Assembly: GCA_947172415.1 (NCBI GenBank)
Contig: OX359202.1
Span: forward strand, 1,552,501 to 1,616,500
Origin: Chondrosia reniformis
Lineage: Eukaryota > Porifera > Demospongiae > Chondrillida > Chondrillidae
Length of the DNA: 64,000 nt
Direction: 5' to 3'
A program made the position numbers and the translations under genes. The notes under the pieces were generated by a model. The model saw only the letters and a list, made by a program, of their open reading frames with translations, was not told where the DNA came from and ran no database searches. Positions within the stretch are counted from its first letter, which is position 1. The number at the start of each line of letters is the position of its first letter. Positions 1 through 25,100 of this stretch are shown here, piece after piece.

Positions 1-213
1 GTACTCTCCCCTACTTTCTGCCTACCGCTCATCTTTGTGCAGGAGCAAGAAATCAAGGTCCAGCCAATCATGCAAATTCAACACCTTTGCCTCAATGCAC
101 AAACTATTGGCAGGAAATAGGGTCTAGCACGCCAGACTAACTACACTGGGTCATGCACAATCAAATTCTTTGGATCTCTGGATCATATTATTTTCTCTGA
201 AATTACAACTGAC

Positions 214-3200
214 CCCATTTTTTATGTTTGTCTCCCAGCGAACACTCATTGTCCTCAAATCAAACAACTTAATATCACCATTATCATACCCAGCACAGAC
301 ACACCGCTCAGAATCATTGAAAGAGTTACCTGCAAAGAGACAAATATGAAAGTATAAGACTGAAATGTTTGATTTTATTAAACTTTCATAATTTGATAAT
401 CACTTGACTAATCCAATAAAACTCCAGCAACCAAACATCTTATAATTTTTAGGCTCAAAGATAACTAAAGATCTGATTAATGACAAATCACTGGAGCATA
501 TTATGCAAGAGACAAAAGTTTAATGGCAATCAGTGATTGCCTCCAAGTCATCCCATGCAGATGAAAAAATCATCAAAAAACCACAGACAGCTATTTTGTC
601 CTCTTTAGGGCTCAACTGTGTGGCAGACTTTGATGGCGAGTTTGGATGACTGTCTTCAACTTATTAATTCATCACAAGTGAAACACTTGTGGTTTCACAA
701 TAAGAGAAGGTGAAGGTGGTCTAGTCCAGATTGAGCACTCATAATGTGATTATTTATAGTCTTTGCATGGGCCAAGTGCAATTAACTCCCTTTATAGCTA
801 AAGAAGTATAGCAATTTATCACACAGCACCTAATCAGACATAATAATAGTCCACAAAGTTGTAGTGTGTTGCAGTATATGACATCTGCTTGCATCAAACT
901 AAAGCATGTTCTTACATGAAAATATGTATGCCGACACGAAAGTAGAGACACAGTGCACATAAACATGAGGAAGGTCATGTTTAATTTACTACAAAACTCT
1001 TGCAATGCAGCAAAGTGAAACATACAAACAGCAAAGTGACTCTTGTGAGCGCAACAACTTGAATAACTAAGAGTATAGATCACTGACCCTACAAGACCAT
1101 ACTTGTATGTGTAACATGTGCAGGGGAAAATCAAAGGAAAGTACATCATACAACGGCTCTTGAGCTTTGCCTAAATAACAGGTCTACGATACTCTATTCT
1201 CCCTAGCTTTGTATATGCATATATCAATCAAGTCTATACGTTTAAGATTGTTATTGTATGTGAGACTAAGGAATCTTATATAAGGAATAGGTATTCATGA
1301 AGAAGGGCTTGTCTACTAAAGAAGTGGTGTCAAGAGGGGACTTACCAAAGGCAACCGCCCAGCAGTCTCTTCTAATTTCACCTTCGGCCGGCTCCATTTT
1401 GGCTACTGGATCATTCTTCTGCCTCTGGTCCCAGACCTTTACTGACCCTACATACATACCAGCAATCAGAAGAGATTACAAATGAGATACAACATTTGGT
1501 TAGTTAAGTAGCTTGTTACCATGGTGATGGTAATCAAGGACATAAAAAAGGAACACATTATTAGATGCATGATTTGTAAATTATAATATTTAAAACTAAA
1601 ATACGACAGACTACATGCCATGAATAATCAAGTCTGGTCACTCTAAATTATACAGGGATTACCAGGCAACAGAGGTTTCAATATTTAAAAATAACATTAT
1701 ACCTTCAGGACTTAATCAAAACAGGTGATTTAAGCATGTGACTGTTTGAGAGAGGTTCATATAGGTTGTCTGTATTACTTTGGAAGTGATATAGGACACT
1801 TTATTAGGTATCATGAGACAGATGATAGGCTCACCATCTCGACTTCCTGTGACTATTTCTGGAGCCCCTCCTCCGATACCCAGCCCCCCACATCCATCAA
1901 TTGAGTTTACAATACTTTCATGCCCTTTAGCAGAGTATACGGGAACTTCTAAGCGGTCGAGGTCCCTGCAATATACACTTGGAGGGTAACGCACACTGTA
2001 CGAATAATAATTTTTCTTACATGCTAAATCTACTTTAGAGTAAAGGCCTATAGGAAACTAAATCCAATGAGAGCTTTGGATGTGGATACAAGAGGTTTCT
2101 CCTTCTCTTCTTCACTGGGCCGGACAGCTGTTTCTTGGAACTCTACCCTTCATCAGTGACCCTGGGAATTTTTGTCTTCTTTTTGATCTTTTGTGATGTA
2201 TTGGATCTTATGTATGTCTAATCATGTCAGCTAATGCAGGCTTTGGAAGGTCATTAGATTCCACATCCAGTTGATGCATGAATAATTAGTGTTACTGTTA
2301 TTTGGTCTGTAAATAGATTTCCATTTGAAGCACTTGTGTACACATACATAGAAAATAAAACCCTACTAAATACAATTTGTTGTTGGAAAGTGTATCTTTT
2401 TTAAACAGTGACATTATTAATGATTCATTATAATTCATAGCTTCAGTTTCTAACTTTTAATTTTGATTTAGAAGTAAAGTTTGTATACTTTAGCAAATTG
2501 TAAACAAGTCCGCAACATCGACTTTATTTATCTAATAATTTAAGGCTGATATTATAATTGTTACAATTAACATCATTAAAGTTACAGAAAACATGTAAAA
2601 CAATCACATTTACATAAACAATACAAGGGGATATGTTTTCTTTTTTCTATAAACAATGAAAATGCAGGCTATTAACCTAAATATGCCAAAATTGAGCACT
2701 TTCGCCCTCAGAGTCTATTTTTAGACAAGGGGGAAAATTTATAGTAAAAACAATTTTCTACTTATCATAACAAGCTGTTGTTAAAGTGTTCCAACATGAC
2801 GGTATCACTTAACTCAATTAGAGCAATTGCATAAAAAGATTGAATGCAGAAGTGGGGAACTCCCCTTACACATTGATTGTATTTTATTGGTTACATAAAG
2901 TAATTCCAAATTAAGGCTTGTTATTCAAACAGTTTTGACTCCAACTCTGAATATGGTCCTTTTCACCAACAATGCACATCAGGTTGTAATGCCATTAACG
3001 AGATTCTTTGCCATTGTTATATTAAGAAACATTTTAGTACATTGAAAGAAGTAACTAACCAAATATTAAGTTTTCCTTCAAAGTCACCCACTGCCAGTTG
3101 CCTCATGTGCAGGCTGCTGGCACCAAAGGTACCACATCGTATAGCTGCCTTCTTCTCAGTCTACACAACCAAACATTTATTTATTTATCACTATGGCACC

Positions 3201-3673
3201 ATGATTATTGGAGACTGGAAAGATTAAAGAGCTGGTTTGGGGCTATGTAAGAAGATGTATAGACAGACATATATAACTGTCTGCTGTATGTGGTGATAAT
3301 CAGAACTGTTTCTGTGTGTATATGTATATATACGTATATACTGGTGTCAATGTTTATTGTATATAGTGCTGCATTGGGCAAATTTAGCCCTAGTGTGCAA
3401 CTACACATGATGCACTTAAATCAATCAATAATAATAATAATATACCAAAAGTGTGTTTACACAACAACTTGTGACAGGCAATACAAATACCTTATGAATA
3501 GTTTTAAGGTCGCCCTTTGACAGCTCGTACACTTGAATTGCACCTGTATTTTTTGGATGAGAGCCTAGAACGACAAACTTTGCACTACACGGGATCCATT
3601 TTACATCATACAATGTATAATCCATCTGCTTTTCAAGATGAATAATAATCTGTGGCTTCTCAAGCGCCTCCAT
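214..3673 (-). CDS. WDR92: WDR92/DNAAF10 homologue (WD-repeat dynein-assembly co-chaperone), 3' part outside window
   Basis: Exons, in gene order on the minus strand: 3491-3673, 3060-3160, 1835-1965, 1346-1447 and 214-329. All introns are GT-AG and the phases agree, giving 211 residues of a protein that is about 357 aa in human. The remaining C-terminal third should lie left of base 1. The start ATG at 3673 opens [10 protein letters not shown], matching the family N-terminus. Diagnostic stretches are [54 protein letters not shown] and [17 protein letters not shown], which are WD blades in family order. Family knowledge: WDR92 works with the R2TP/HSP90 machinery in cytoplasmic pre-assembly of axonemal dynein arms. 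It is head to head with the PKC gene, 192 bp away. An open frame continues past 214, but its sequence leaves the family and there is a good GTCAGT donor, so 214 is taken as the exon end. Confidence 0.93.
530..797 (+). mobile_element. Diverged MITE copy in the left-most intron region
   Basis: Segments such as CCACAGACAGCT, TTTAGGGCTCA and GTGCAATTAACTCCCTTTAT match the element at about 25365-25740 in the same order. The copy is degenerate. It lies in intron 4 of the WDR92 gene. Confidence 0.5.
2015..2200 (-). mobile_element. Dispersed ~200-bp repeat, family A
   Basis: In minus orientation this carries the family A landmarks GGGTCACTGATGAAGGGT, CAGCTGTC.GGCCCAGTG, CTCTTGTATCCTCATCCAAA and CCTATAGGCCTTTACTCTAA. 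The same order of landmarks is seen in at least ten other places in this window. It has no coding capacity, so it is likely a non-autonomous element. It lies in WDR92 intron 2. Confidence 0.75.
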
Positions 3674-3865
3674 CCTCCTGGTTTAGCACGTAGAGTGGAT
3701 CACTGTACAGCCGCCATTGTTATGACGTCATAATATTGGAATGATAGAAGAACGGATACAAAAGAAGTGTGATTAGTTTCGCGGAAATATAGACGGCAGT
3801 TGCCAGTTATCGTACCCAGTTCTCTTTGAATGATTTTACAGAATCTTTTCCAATAGATTTCTAGG
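3674..3865. promoter_or_regulatory. Compact bidirectional promoter between WDR92 and PKC
   Basis: Only 192 bp separate the two divergent start codons, so the core promoters and 5' UTRs of both genes must share this interval. It contains a perfect CRE palindrome, TGACGTCA, at 3723-3730. It also has a weak half X-box-like sequence, GTTGCC, near 3798. No TATA box at a convincing distance is seen. Function is inferred from position. Confidence 0.6.
3723..3730. promoter_or_regulatory. CRE (CREB/ATF) palindrome TGACGTCA
   Basis: Perfect 8-bp cAMP-response-element palindrome lying 50 bp upstream of the WDR92 ATG and 136 bp upstream of the PKC ATG. Binding by bZIP factors is family knowledge; use in this organism is untested. 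Confidence 0.45.
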
Positions 3866-16680
<12,815 letters not shown>

Positions 16681-17738
16681 CTTATTGCCAAGCTGATATT
16701 TCCTATTTCCCAGAGAGATATATTATGTATATTGCGTGAATTTGACTTAAATCATCACCTTAAACTGTGAATGTATTGCATGTGATGTAACTAATTTCTG
16801 ACTGCAAATTTGTGCATCATTTTTTTATATTTTCACCCATTATATTCTAAGTTTATTCTAGGTAAATGTACTTATACGTATTTTCATATTATAATTAAGT
16901 ATGGTTAATGGTCAGTGTAACAATTATGTAAAATTGGTGGTATTTGATCCATGACTAATCAAAGTGATAATCAAACCACAAGTAATTATATATAATCATC
17001 CTCAAATATCATGAAGAGGGAAACAATAGAAATTTAAGTATTTGCTGGGAATCAAACCCAGGACAGCTGATTATGACCATCAGTGCTCTACCACCAGCCA
17101 CAATTGGCCACAGCAATGCTTCCATGCATGTATGGGGGGACTATATTTATCTGTTTGAGTGTGGTGTGAGCAGTTTATCTGTAGTAGTGTAGTTGTGCAA
17201 GTTTAGGATCAATATCCAAGGGATAAGAAGCCCGAGCTCCCATGTCCTGTTTGATAGAAGACATATGTACCTATGTATGTACGGTACTACCAATTTAAAC
17301 TTTAGGATCCAGTACGTTCTATGATGCAATCATGCAGCCCAAGCCATAATCAGCATTCAAAGCCATGTATGAAAGATCAATTTCCCAAGAGTTTTAGAAA
17401 TTTTTATGTCTACATATGTACGTACTTACACATTTTCCCAGTTTATTTCATTAAGTTTGTGTATATACCATACAGTATTTTATGTACATTACATCTCCTA
17501 TTGCAACTAGATATGAAGTTGTTACATGTATGCGTATGCGTATTTTCATGCACTCTGCATATGCCTTATACAGCAAGCTCTCAAGGTACGTACATCTTGT
17601 GCCGGAATATTGCTAATATAAGGATTAATGAAGCTAAATGTTTGATACATCTCATAAACACTCTATATGTAGATGGACCTATTGGAATAGTAATACCTAA
17701 TGGATTGTCTCCTTTATATCACACTACAAACATTGCAT
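16681..17738. other. Convergent intergenic region PKC / AMT
   Basis: Tail-to-tail interval holding both 3' UTRs. It includes one tRNA-derived SINE copy (about 16955-17125, minus). A candidate AMT polyadenylation signal, AATAAA on the minus strand at 17442-17447, lies just under 300 bp past the AMT stop. No clear AATAAA was found for PKC. No further gene is seen. Confidence 0.7.
16955..17125 (-). mobile_element. tRNA-derived SINE copy
   Basis: Read on the minus strand it starts with an A-box region (GGTAGAGCACTGATGG), then a B-box (CCTGGGTTTGATTCCCAGC), then a 3' part ending CTTGTGGTTTGATTATCACT. The same arrangement occurs at 20400-20520, 22465-22625 and 38487-38600. Confidence 0.75.
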
Positions 17739-19075
17739 TTATAGGTCAGCTTTGTCAACTGATAGTCCCTCGGTATTTGTGGATCCTTTTGTGCTGACAG
17801 ATCCAGTGCCTTCTGGTGTACGATGAATAAAGTCCAGATTGCTGTTAGATCCCGGTGGATTCCTCCTAGAAGACAGATTACTTGTTCTGGCTGCATAGTT
17901 GGTTCTACTACCAGACCGCCTTCTTCTCACATCCTCTTCCTCCAATGGCTCTATATCAGATATTACTTGGCTGTGGCTGTCAAATGTTGAATAGGACTTT
18001 TGATCGTTAATACTAAGTAGCTGTCTTCTTTCAGAGTTTTCAATTCTCACACTAGTATCACTACATTCTAAGATAAAAGCAGAAAGATTAAGACTGATTA
18101 AGTTGGAAGTACGTATATACATAATATATACATACCCTCCGTTGCTGCGGCAACCAAGGCAAATTATATTCCACAACTGTTGTATAACTATAATAAGAGG
18201 CACTTTGGCCTCCTATTATAGTTATACAATGTGATGTCCTGCCGATGACTCAGTAAACACATATATACACACAAGCCTGTACCATCAAACATTTTAGTCA
18301 TATAGACATCATTGTCTTCATCAGGATGAGTGAAGAGACAGTGACCATGAAACTGTGGCTTGTCCTCACTCTTACAAGTGCAGGTAAACCTATAGTAATA
18401 CATAGAATCAAGAAAGCACTCATTACATAATTTAAGAAACATACTCCATTACATATCAATGTATATATATACATACTTTTAACTCACACGATAATTACAG
18501 GTGTCACTAGCCACATAGGGATACAGAATAGCACTCCATAAACTACTATCATTGGAATGGATCCCATTGCAATTATCAAAAGAGCTCCCAACAACTGAGC
18601 ACCTAGCAATTCACCAAAATCCTATATATTCCAAAGGACACAACAACTGCTGATCACATAAAATATATACAAATCTCAGGTTGCTATATAAACAGGACAT
18701 CACATCTCCTAAGCAAGGCAATGCTTAGCTTGATTGGTTGGTTTGGGAAGGTTATGTACATTTCACTCATAGCTCTCATATGAAGAGTAACAAGTATTTA
18801 CTGTGAACATGTTCTGGTACATGAGTTATTGAGTATCATAAATTCATATAATAAGTTTAATGTTTTGACCTTGGAGGTCTTCATCAGCAATTTGATAGAG
18901 ATTATATGAATTCAGTCAAAGAATGTTTTGCTTCTACATACATACGTAGCTATACACTTATTGTTATCATTGTAAAGATGGATTATTACGTATATCAATA
19001 ATTATTATTTAACTGTAAAATTTAAATTTTATGTAAATTAATTTCAGGTGTTAGTATTCTCATCTTATTTATTGA

Positions 19076-19107
<32 letters not shown>

Positions 19108-22100
19108 GATACTGGACTCACAATGTCAGGCAGAATTAACTTGCAGTAGGCAATCCCCTCATAGGTTGCATGAAGAAGACATTTATTGCTGTCAGACACG
19201 GCTGCCAAAGAGGCAGCCAGGAGACTCAACAAACCACTGAGGAAGGAGAAGTGGCAAATGTGTGCATAAACTCCATCACACCATTCTTCTTACATGCTAT
19301 ACATTACTTTAGAATAAAGGCCTATAGGGAACTAAACCTAGTGAGAGTTTTGTATGAGGATACAAGAGTTTCTCCTTTTACTTCTCTTCTTCTCCACTGG
19401 GCCAGACATCTGTTTCTGGAAATTCCACCCTTCATCAGTGACCCTGGGAATCTCCTGATCTTTTGTGAGTTCTTGGATGTCACATACAGTTCCACAGCAA
19501 ATGTTACAGTAGCAGGAAGTGGGTTGTGGAGTTACCACAGGCCATGCACTGGAACAACTCTTGCTGTGTCTGGAATACCAAGTTTGAACTCCAAAAACAC
19601 TCCAATATGGTACACAAAGATAGCCACTACTATAAGGGATAAAAGAATGTATTATTATAGCATACATGGATAGCCCAGTGGAGAAGAAGATGAAAGAAGA
19701 GAAAAGAAGGAATAAAAGACTCCTGTATCCTCATCCAAAGCTCTCTTCAGGTTTAGTTCCCCTATAGGCTCTTTTACAGAATAGGCATATAGCATGTAGG
19801 AAAATGGTATCTTAGATTTTTCATGGTCACATATACACACAAAGGGTTATTCAAGCCATAACTGCTTTATGATTTGCAAAACAACAACTAAAATATTCTA
19901 TTGCAAATTGGAATATAAAGAGGTAACTTTTAGTACAATGGTTGATCTACACTTCAAAAGCGTAAGTTTAAGGCAGTCTGCTAAAGACAAAATGAAAGAA
20001 AGGTAACTTTTACTTTGCCCTGGTGATATAGAGGAACTAGAGATTGCAATTGAGATCCAGGACGAGTCACAACTTACTTCCGAGCACAAATGACTGCCAG
20101 TATTCCAAGAAAGGACACGAGGCAGTAACAGCTACTAGACAGGATAACACACCATTGGCAATTTCATTGGCACTCAGGGAGCGAGCCCTAATTCTCATCT
20201 TTAAGAGAACAGTGTTAATTAATTAATGAACCACCTTTAACACTATGCAAAATATGAAACAAATGAATATTTACATACTTGTGCCCAACTTGCAAACAGG
20301 ACTGCTGTTGTTCCACCAGAAGCACAACAGATGATCATATTGACAGCAATACGAGCAGGGACGGAATGCCAGTATCCATAGAGACCACCTACATATGTAT
20401 TATATGAATAATCAAAGTAATAATCAAACAACAAGTAAAAAACAAGAAACAATTGCTGGGAATTGAACCCAGAACAACTAGTTATGACCATCAGTGCTCT
20501 ACCATTGAGCTACAATTGCAACAACTATATACTTTATCAATATTGCTGACCATTAGCAGTGAAAACATTGTATGAATATTTGTAGTGAAAACATTGTATG
20601 AATATTAGCAGTGACAACATTGTATGAATATTAGCAGTGACAACATTGTATGAATATTAGCAGTCACAACATTGTATGAATATTAGCAGTGACAACATTG
20701 TATGAATATTACCGCAGTGAAACCAATCTCGTTGGAAAGTTAAAGCAAAGGAATACAACATGCAATGCAATGTATATAGTGCAGTTGCTATGGAAACTTT
20801 ATCAATGTTGCTGACCATTAATGTTCTCAGTGGATCCACAATTGAAGGCGAACCATGCAAACCACAGGATGAGGACTCCGAGGGCCGCATGCTCAATGTT
20901 CTCTTCAGTATTGTCAGAATACATCCAATCAAGGAAGCGTCTGCAAACACCAAAATACAGAGTGCGCATACCTCTTTTAATCTTCTTTAAATGATCCATT
21001 TTAAGCAGATTGGCAGGGTGTCTTTTAGAAAATATCGCAAAGGGGGGCAAAATAGAATATAGAAAAAATTGAGGGGGCAATCTGGTTTAATAGGCTTGCT
21101 TTCTATTAAAAAATGGAATTTGATTTTCTTCTAGAATGGGAGTTGAATTCATTCTTTTAACATTAAATGTGTTAACATAAAATTATCCACCATTCAATCA
21201 ATACCTCACAGCTCATTTCTTAGCTTATGTAACATCTATTGTTATAGTGACACATATTATGTAACATCTATCATTATAGTGGCACATATTATGCAACATC
21301 TATCATTATAGTGGCACATATTATGTAACATCTATTGTTATAGTGGCACATATTATGCAACATCTATCATTATAGTGGCACATATTATGTAACATCTATT
21401 GTTATAGTGGCACATATTATGGATGCAGTGTGTAACAGTTAATAAGAACTTACGTTTTAGGACCAGCTGCAACATGCCCTTTATCCTACACATGACAAAT
21501 AGAAATAAACATTGACAGATATCAACACCAATACTTATAATTGATATGAGGTTACATGAATTTACTCCATAATACACCACATGAATGTAAAATCATAATA
21601 ATAACACTATATTTAGACCATGGATGGTAGAGTGTTAAGCTGTTCAATCTTAGCATCTGAGGGTACTAAGTTCAAACAGCAGAATGCCTACCAACTGTAG
21701 TCTAAACATTTGATCAGGTGACTTTCAGCCAATAGGATTAGAGGGTGCCTGTGCAACTATTGACTCAGAAGACCAATTAAGGTAAAGTCATTATGTGATT
21801 TAACTTTCAGTCATGTGACCTTCTCCAAAGGATGCTATTGGCAGGGGGTCACGTGATCAGCTCTAATAATAACGTAATTATGGATACACTTGATGAAATT
21901 CTTCGATGGTGTAGCTACAACAGTCTTCCTAGGGAGGTGTGCATTATGGAAACCTTCTCAATATAGACGCTTATACATACGTACTTACAAATGCAGCATT
22001 TAGAAATGCAACAATATGTACACTCAGTATCTTTGGGAGGGGATTCCACAATATGTAGGGGAGTATCCGGGAAGTGAAGGGAGTTTCTGCTTGCTCTAAG

Positions 22101-25100
22101 ATAATCATATTCATACATATGTAATTAAATTGGCCTTGGCTTAAAACTTGCGGCCATATTTAAAATCCTTGAAATTTAGCACAACCTTAATATTCATGAT
22201 ACTCAGTCAACATTCCTGGGTACACCTTGATATAATACTGTAGAAGCTACACAGTCGTATGACATACCTTTTCCCACACTTACATACCTGAATCACTGCT
22301 TCATGTGATGTCTTTCCTTTCTTCTTCTCAACCCGAAACATTTCCAATTTTGCAAAGAGACATACAATCAATCCTGCTACCCCACCTAATCAAAAAGAAA
22401 ATAAAGAATGATGATCAGAAATCACTTGTGAAAATGCAAAAGCAGCCATTTAATTGACTGTATATACACATAAATAAGCTAAGTGATAATCAAACCACAA
22501 CTGTCTCATTGTGCACAAAGTAAAGTGATTACAAAAGCAATTGCTGGGAATTGAAATTCGAATAGCAGCAGATTTAACACAACCAGTGATCTACCACTGA
22601 GCCCCACAATTGCCTCAGCAATGCCTCAATGATGACAATGCCTCAATGATGACAATGCCTCAATGATGACAAGCCTCTATGATGACAATGCCTCAATGAT
22701 GACAATGCCTCTATGATGACAAGCCTCTATGATGACAATGCCTCAATGATGACAATGCCTCTATGATGACAAGCCTCAATGATGACAATGCCTCTATGAT
22801 GACAATGCCTCAATGATGACAATGCCTCAATGATGACAATGCCTCAATGATGACACGCCTCAATGATGACAATGCCTCAATGATGACTCCTCATACCAAA
22901 CAACACAAAATTGTAACTAATTAGGTCAAGAACAGTAGACACATTTATTAGGAGAGCTATCATAGCTGTTAACAAAAGTTAATACAAAGTGCAGTTTAAC
23001 TTTCACTCTGTCAATTTATCATGTTTGAAGGTGAATATAAAACAATAGCTATTCTTAAATGCGTCTCATAATACATATGCATATATATACACATCATACA
23101 TACACATATAAAATATGCTCTTTGAACACCTCATATTAGCATGGCTTGTTGGACCATCCCGAATAAGTGTCCGAAGACATGCAAGAGGAGGGAAGGTCTA
23201 GCGGCACTATTGATTAAATAACACCTTTTTCAAGCATACAGATGCGATTGCCCAGAATCCTGGATAAAAAGTATATACGTATACATAGCCATAGTTTAGC
23301 AAAGGTGCTACTTTTGGTGTTGCTAGGCCGTCCCTCCCCTTCCACACCTTTGGACTCATAGTTGGGACTGTCTGGCAAGCCATACTAATCTTGTATAGCT
23401 TTGTGAGTTATTCAAACATACCTAAAAGGTGTACTGCCCCGCCTCCAGCAAAGTCTAGCACAAAGATTCTATCTATTCCATTTTTACAGTCAACTGGGTA
23501 GGTTGAACTGTAAGTATTATTGATCCATGGTTTAGAGCAGTAACGAAATGGTGAGAGGGAATACTTATAATCAGACCAAATAAATTTAGCAACAACTGGA
23601 TGAGTAATGCCCTGGAAGGAGAAAAGTGGGGCTAATAAGATGTCAACAAAGGAGTAGACCCTGAAAAATGGCTAAAAATAAATCTTGAACAATGAAAGAG
23701 TTAAACCATAAAATAGTACTGAGTATAAAACCTTAATGTTTTATGAATGAAATTGAAAAGTAATAAACATCTAGTCAACATTCATAGACATCTATCTACT
23801 ATTATGCATTTGTTAAGTATTGAAACACTTCAATGTTAGTACTTCAGCAAATAAAAAGTCTTCTTACACTGATCACAAATGCACTAATAAAGGCAGCAGG
23901 AAGGCGGAGCTTATACTTAAAATCAATTAGGCATCCTCCCAGGAGGGTAGCAGCATTGCTTGCGAACGTGAACTGGCATAAGGGAGGAAAGAAAGACAAT
24001 TTTTCATACAATGGTACAAGTAAAGGACTTCATGTAACTCAACTGTACTCCTGTGGTGTGGGAGGGTTTAATCCATATTTAATATTAAGAGCTTTGAGAT
24101 TGGCTTTAGATCATAAAATCACACATTCACATGCATATACGATACATATGGTATACAAAACTTATTGAAATTCCAAGCTTATGGCAAGTAGTTAGATGTT
24201 AAGGTGCTTTTTAACAACGGGATTGTACTCATTCGTACAATGAGCTTATACTTACCTTAAAGAACCAAAGAAGGGGTTGTCGAACACTAAAAAACTCATT
24301 TTCAGGTTTATATTCCGTCCAGGTATAGTTAGCTATGAAGTCACAACCAAATATAAAAAATCCGAAGGCACTTGCAAAGGCATCAATGTGCTTCTACATG
24401 TAAGAAACAATGGCCAATCAAAATACTGTAAATCCCTTTATTTAAGCAGAACCAAAAGTTAGCGAAAGTGGATTTTACCCCTACAAAGTGGAATTTAATA
24501 TTAGCAACTTACAAAATGCATGAAAGTTTTGTTAGTTAATTATACTATATTTAGTGAACTCAAATTTTAGCAGTAAATGTCAAATTGCTAAATTTAATAG
24601 CACGCTAATAAATAAGGGATTCACAGTAAATAAACAATCTACTCATAATAAAAACCACTAGTTTGTGAGGGTATTTTTACCAGACAGTCCATTCATTTTT
24701 ACACAATCCAGTATTTCCAAACAGCTTACAATAGCTACCCATATAGATGTAAGCAATGGCTACCCATATAGATGTAAGCAATGGCTACCCATATAGATGT
24801 AACCAATGGCTACCCATATAGATGTAACCAATGGCTACCCATATAGATGTAAGCAATGGCTACCCATATAGATGTAAGCAATGGCTACCCATATAGATGT
24901 AAGCAATGGCTACCCATATAGATGTAAGCAATGGCTACCCATATAGATGTAAGCAATGGCTACCCATATAGATGTAAGCAATGGCTACCCATATAGATGT
25001 AATCAATGGCTACCCATATAGATGTTGTATCCAATGGCTACCCATATAGATGTAAGCAATGGCTACTCATATAGATGTATCCAATGGCTACCCATATAGA

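Noticed and set aside
754..1149. 131-codon minus-strand frame
   Set aside because: Lies within WDR92 intron 4, low-complexity hydrophobic/Cys-rich translation, no family resemblance.
1514..1527. GTTACCATGGTGAT, X-box-like sequence inside WDR92 intron 3
   Set aside because: Two mismatches to the consensus in the right half and far from any promoter.
19170..19673. 167-codon plus-strand frame across AMT exons 12 and 13
   Set aside because: Antisense to well-supported AMT exons and composed largely of a family A repeat copy.
21600..21670. tRNA-like stretch GGTAGAGTGTTAAGCTG ... AGTTCAAACAGC
   Set aside because: Some A/B-box resemblance, but I could not fold a convincing cloverleaf and found no second copy.
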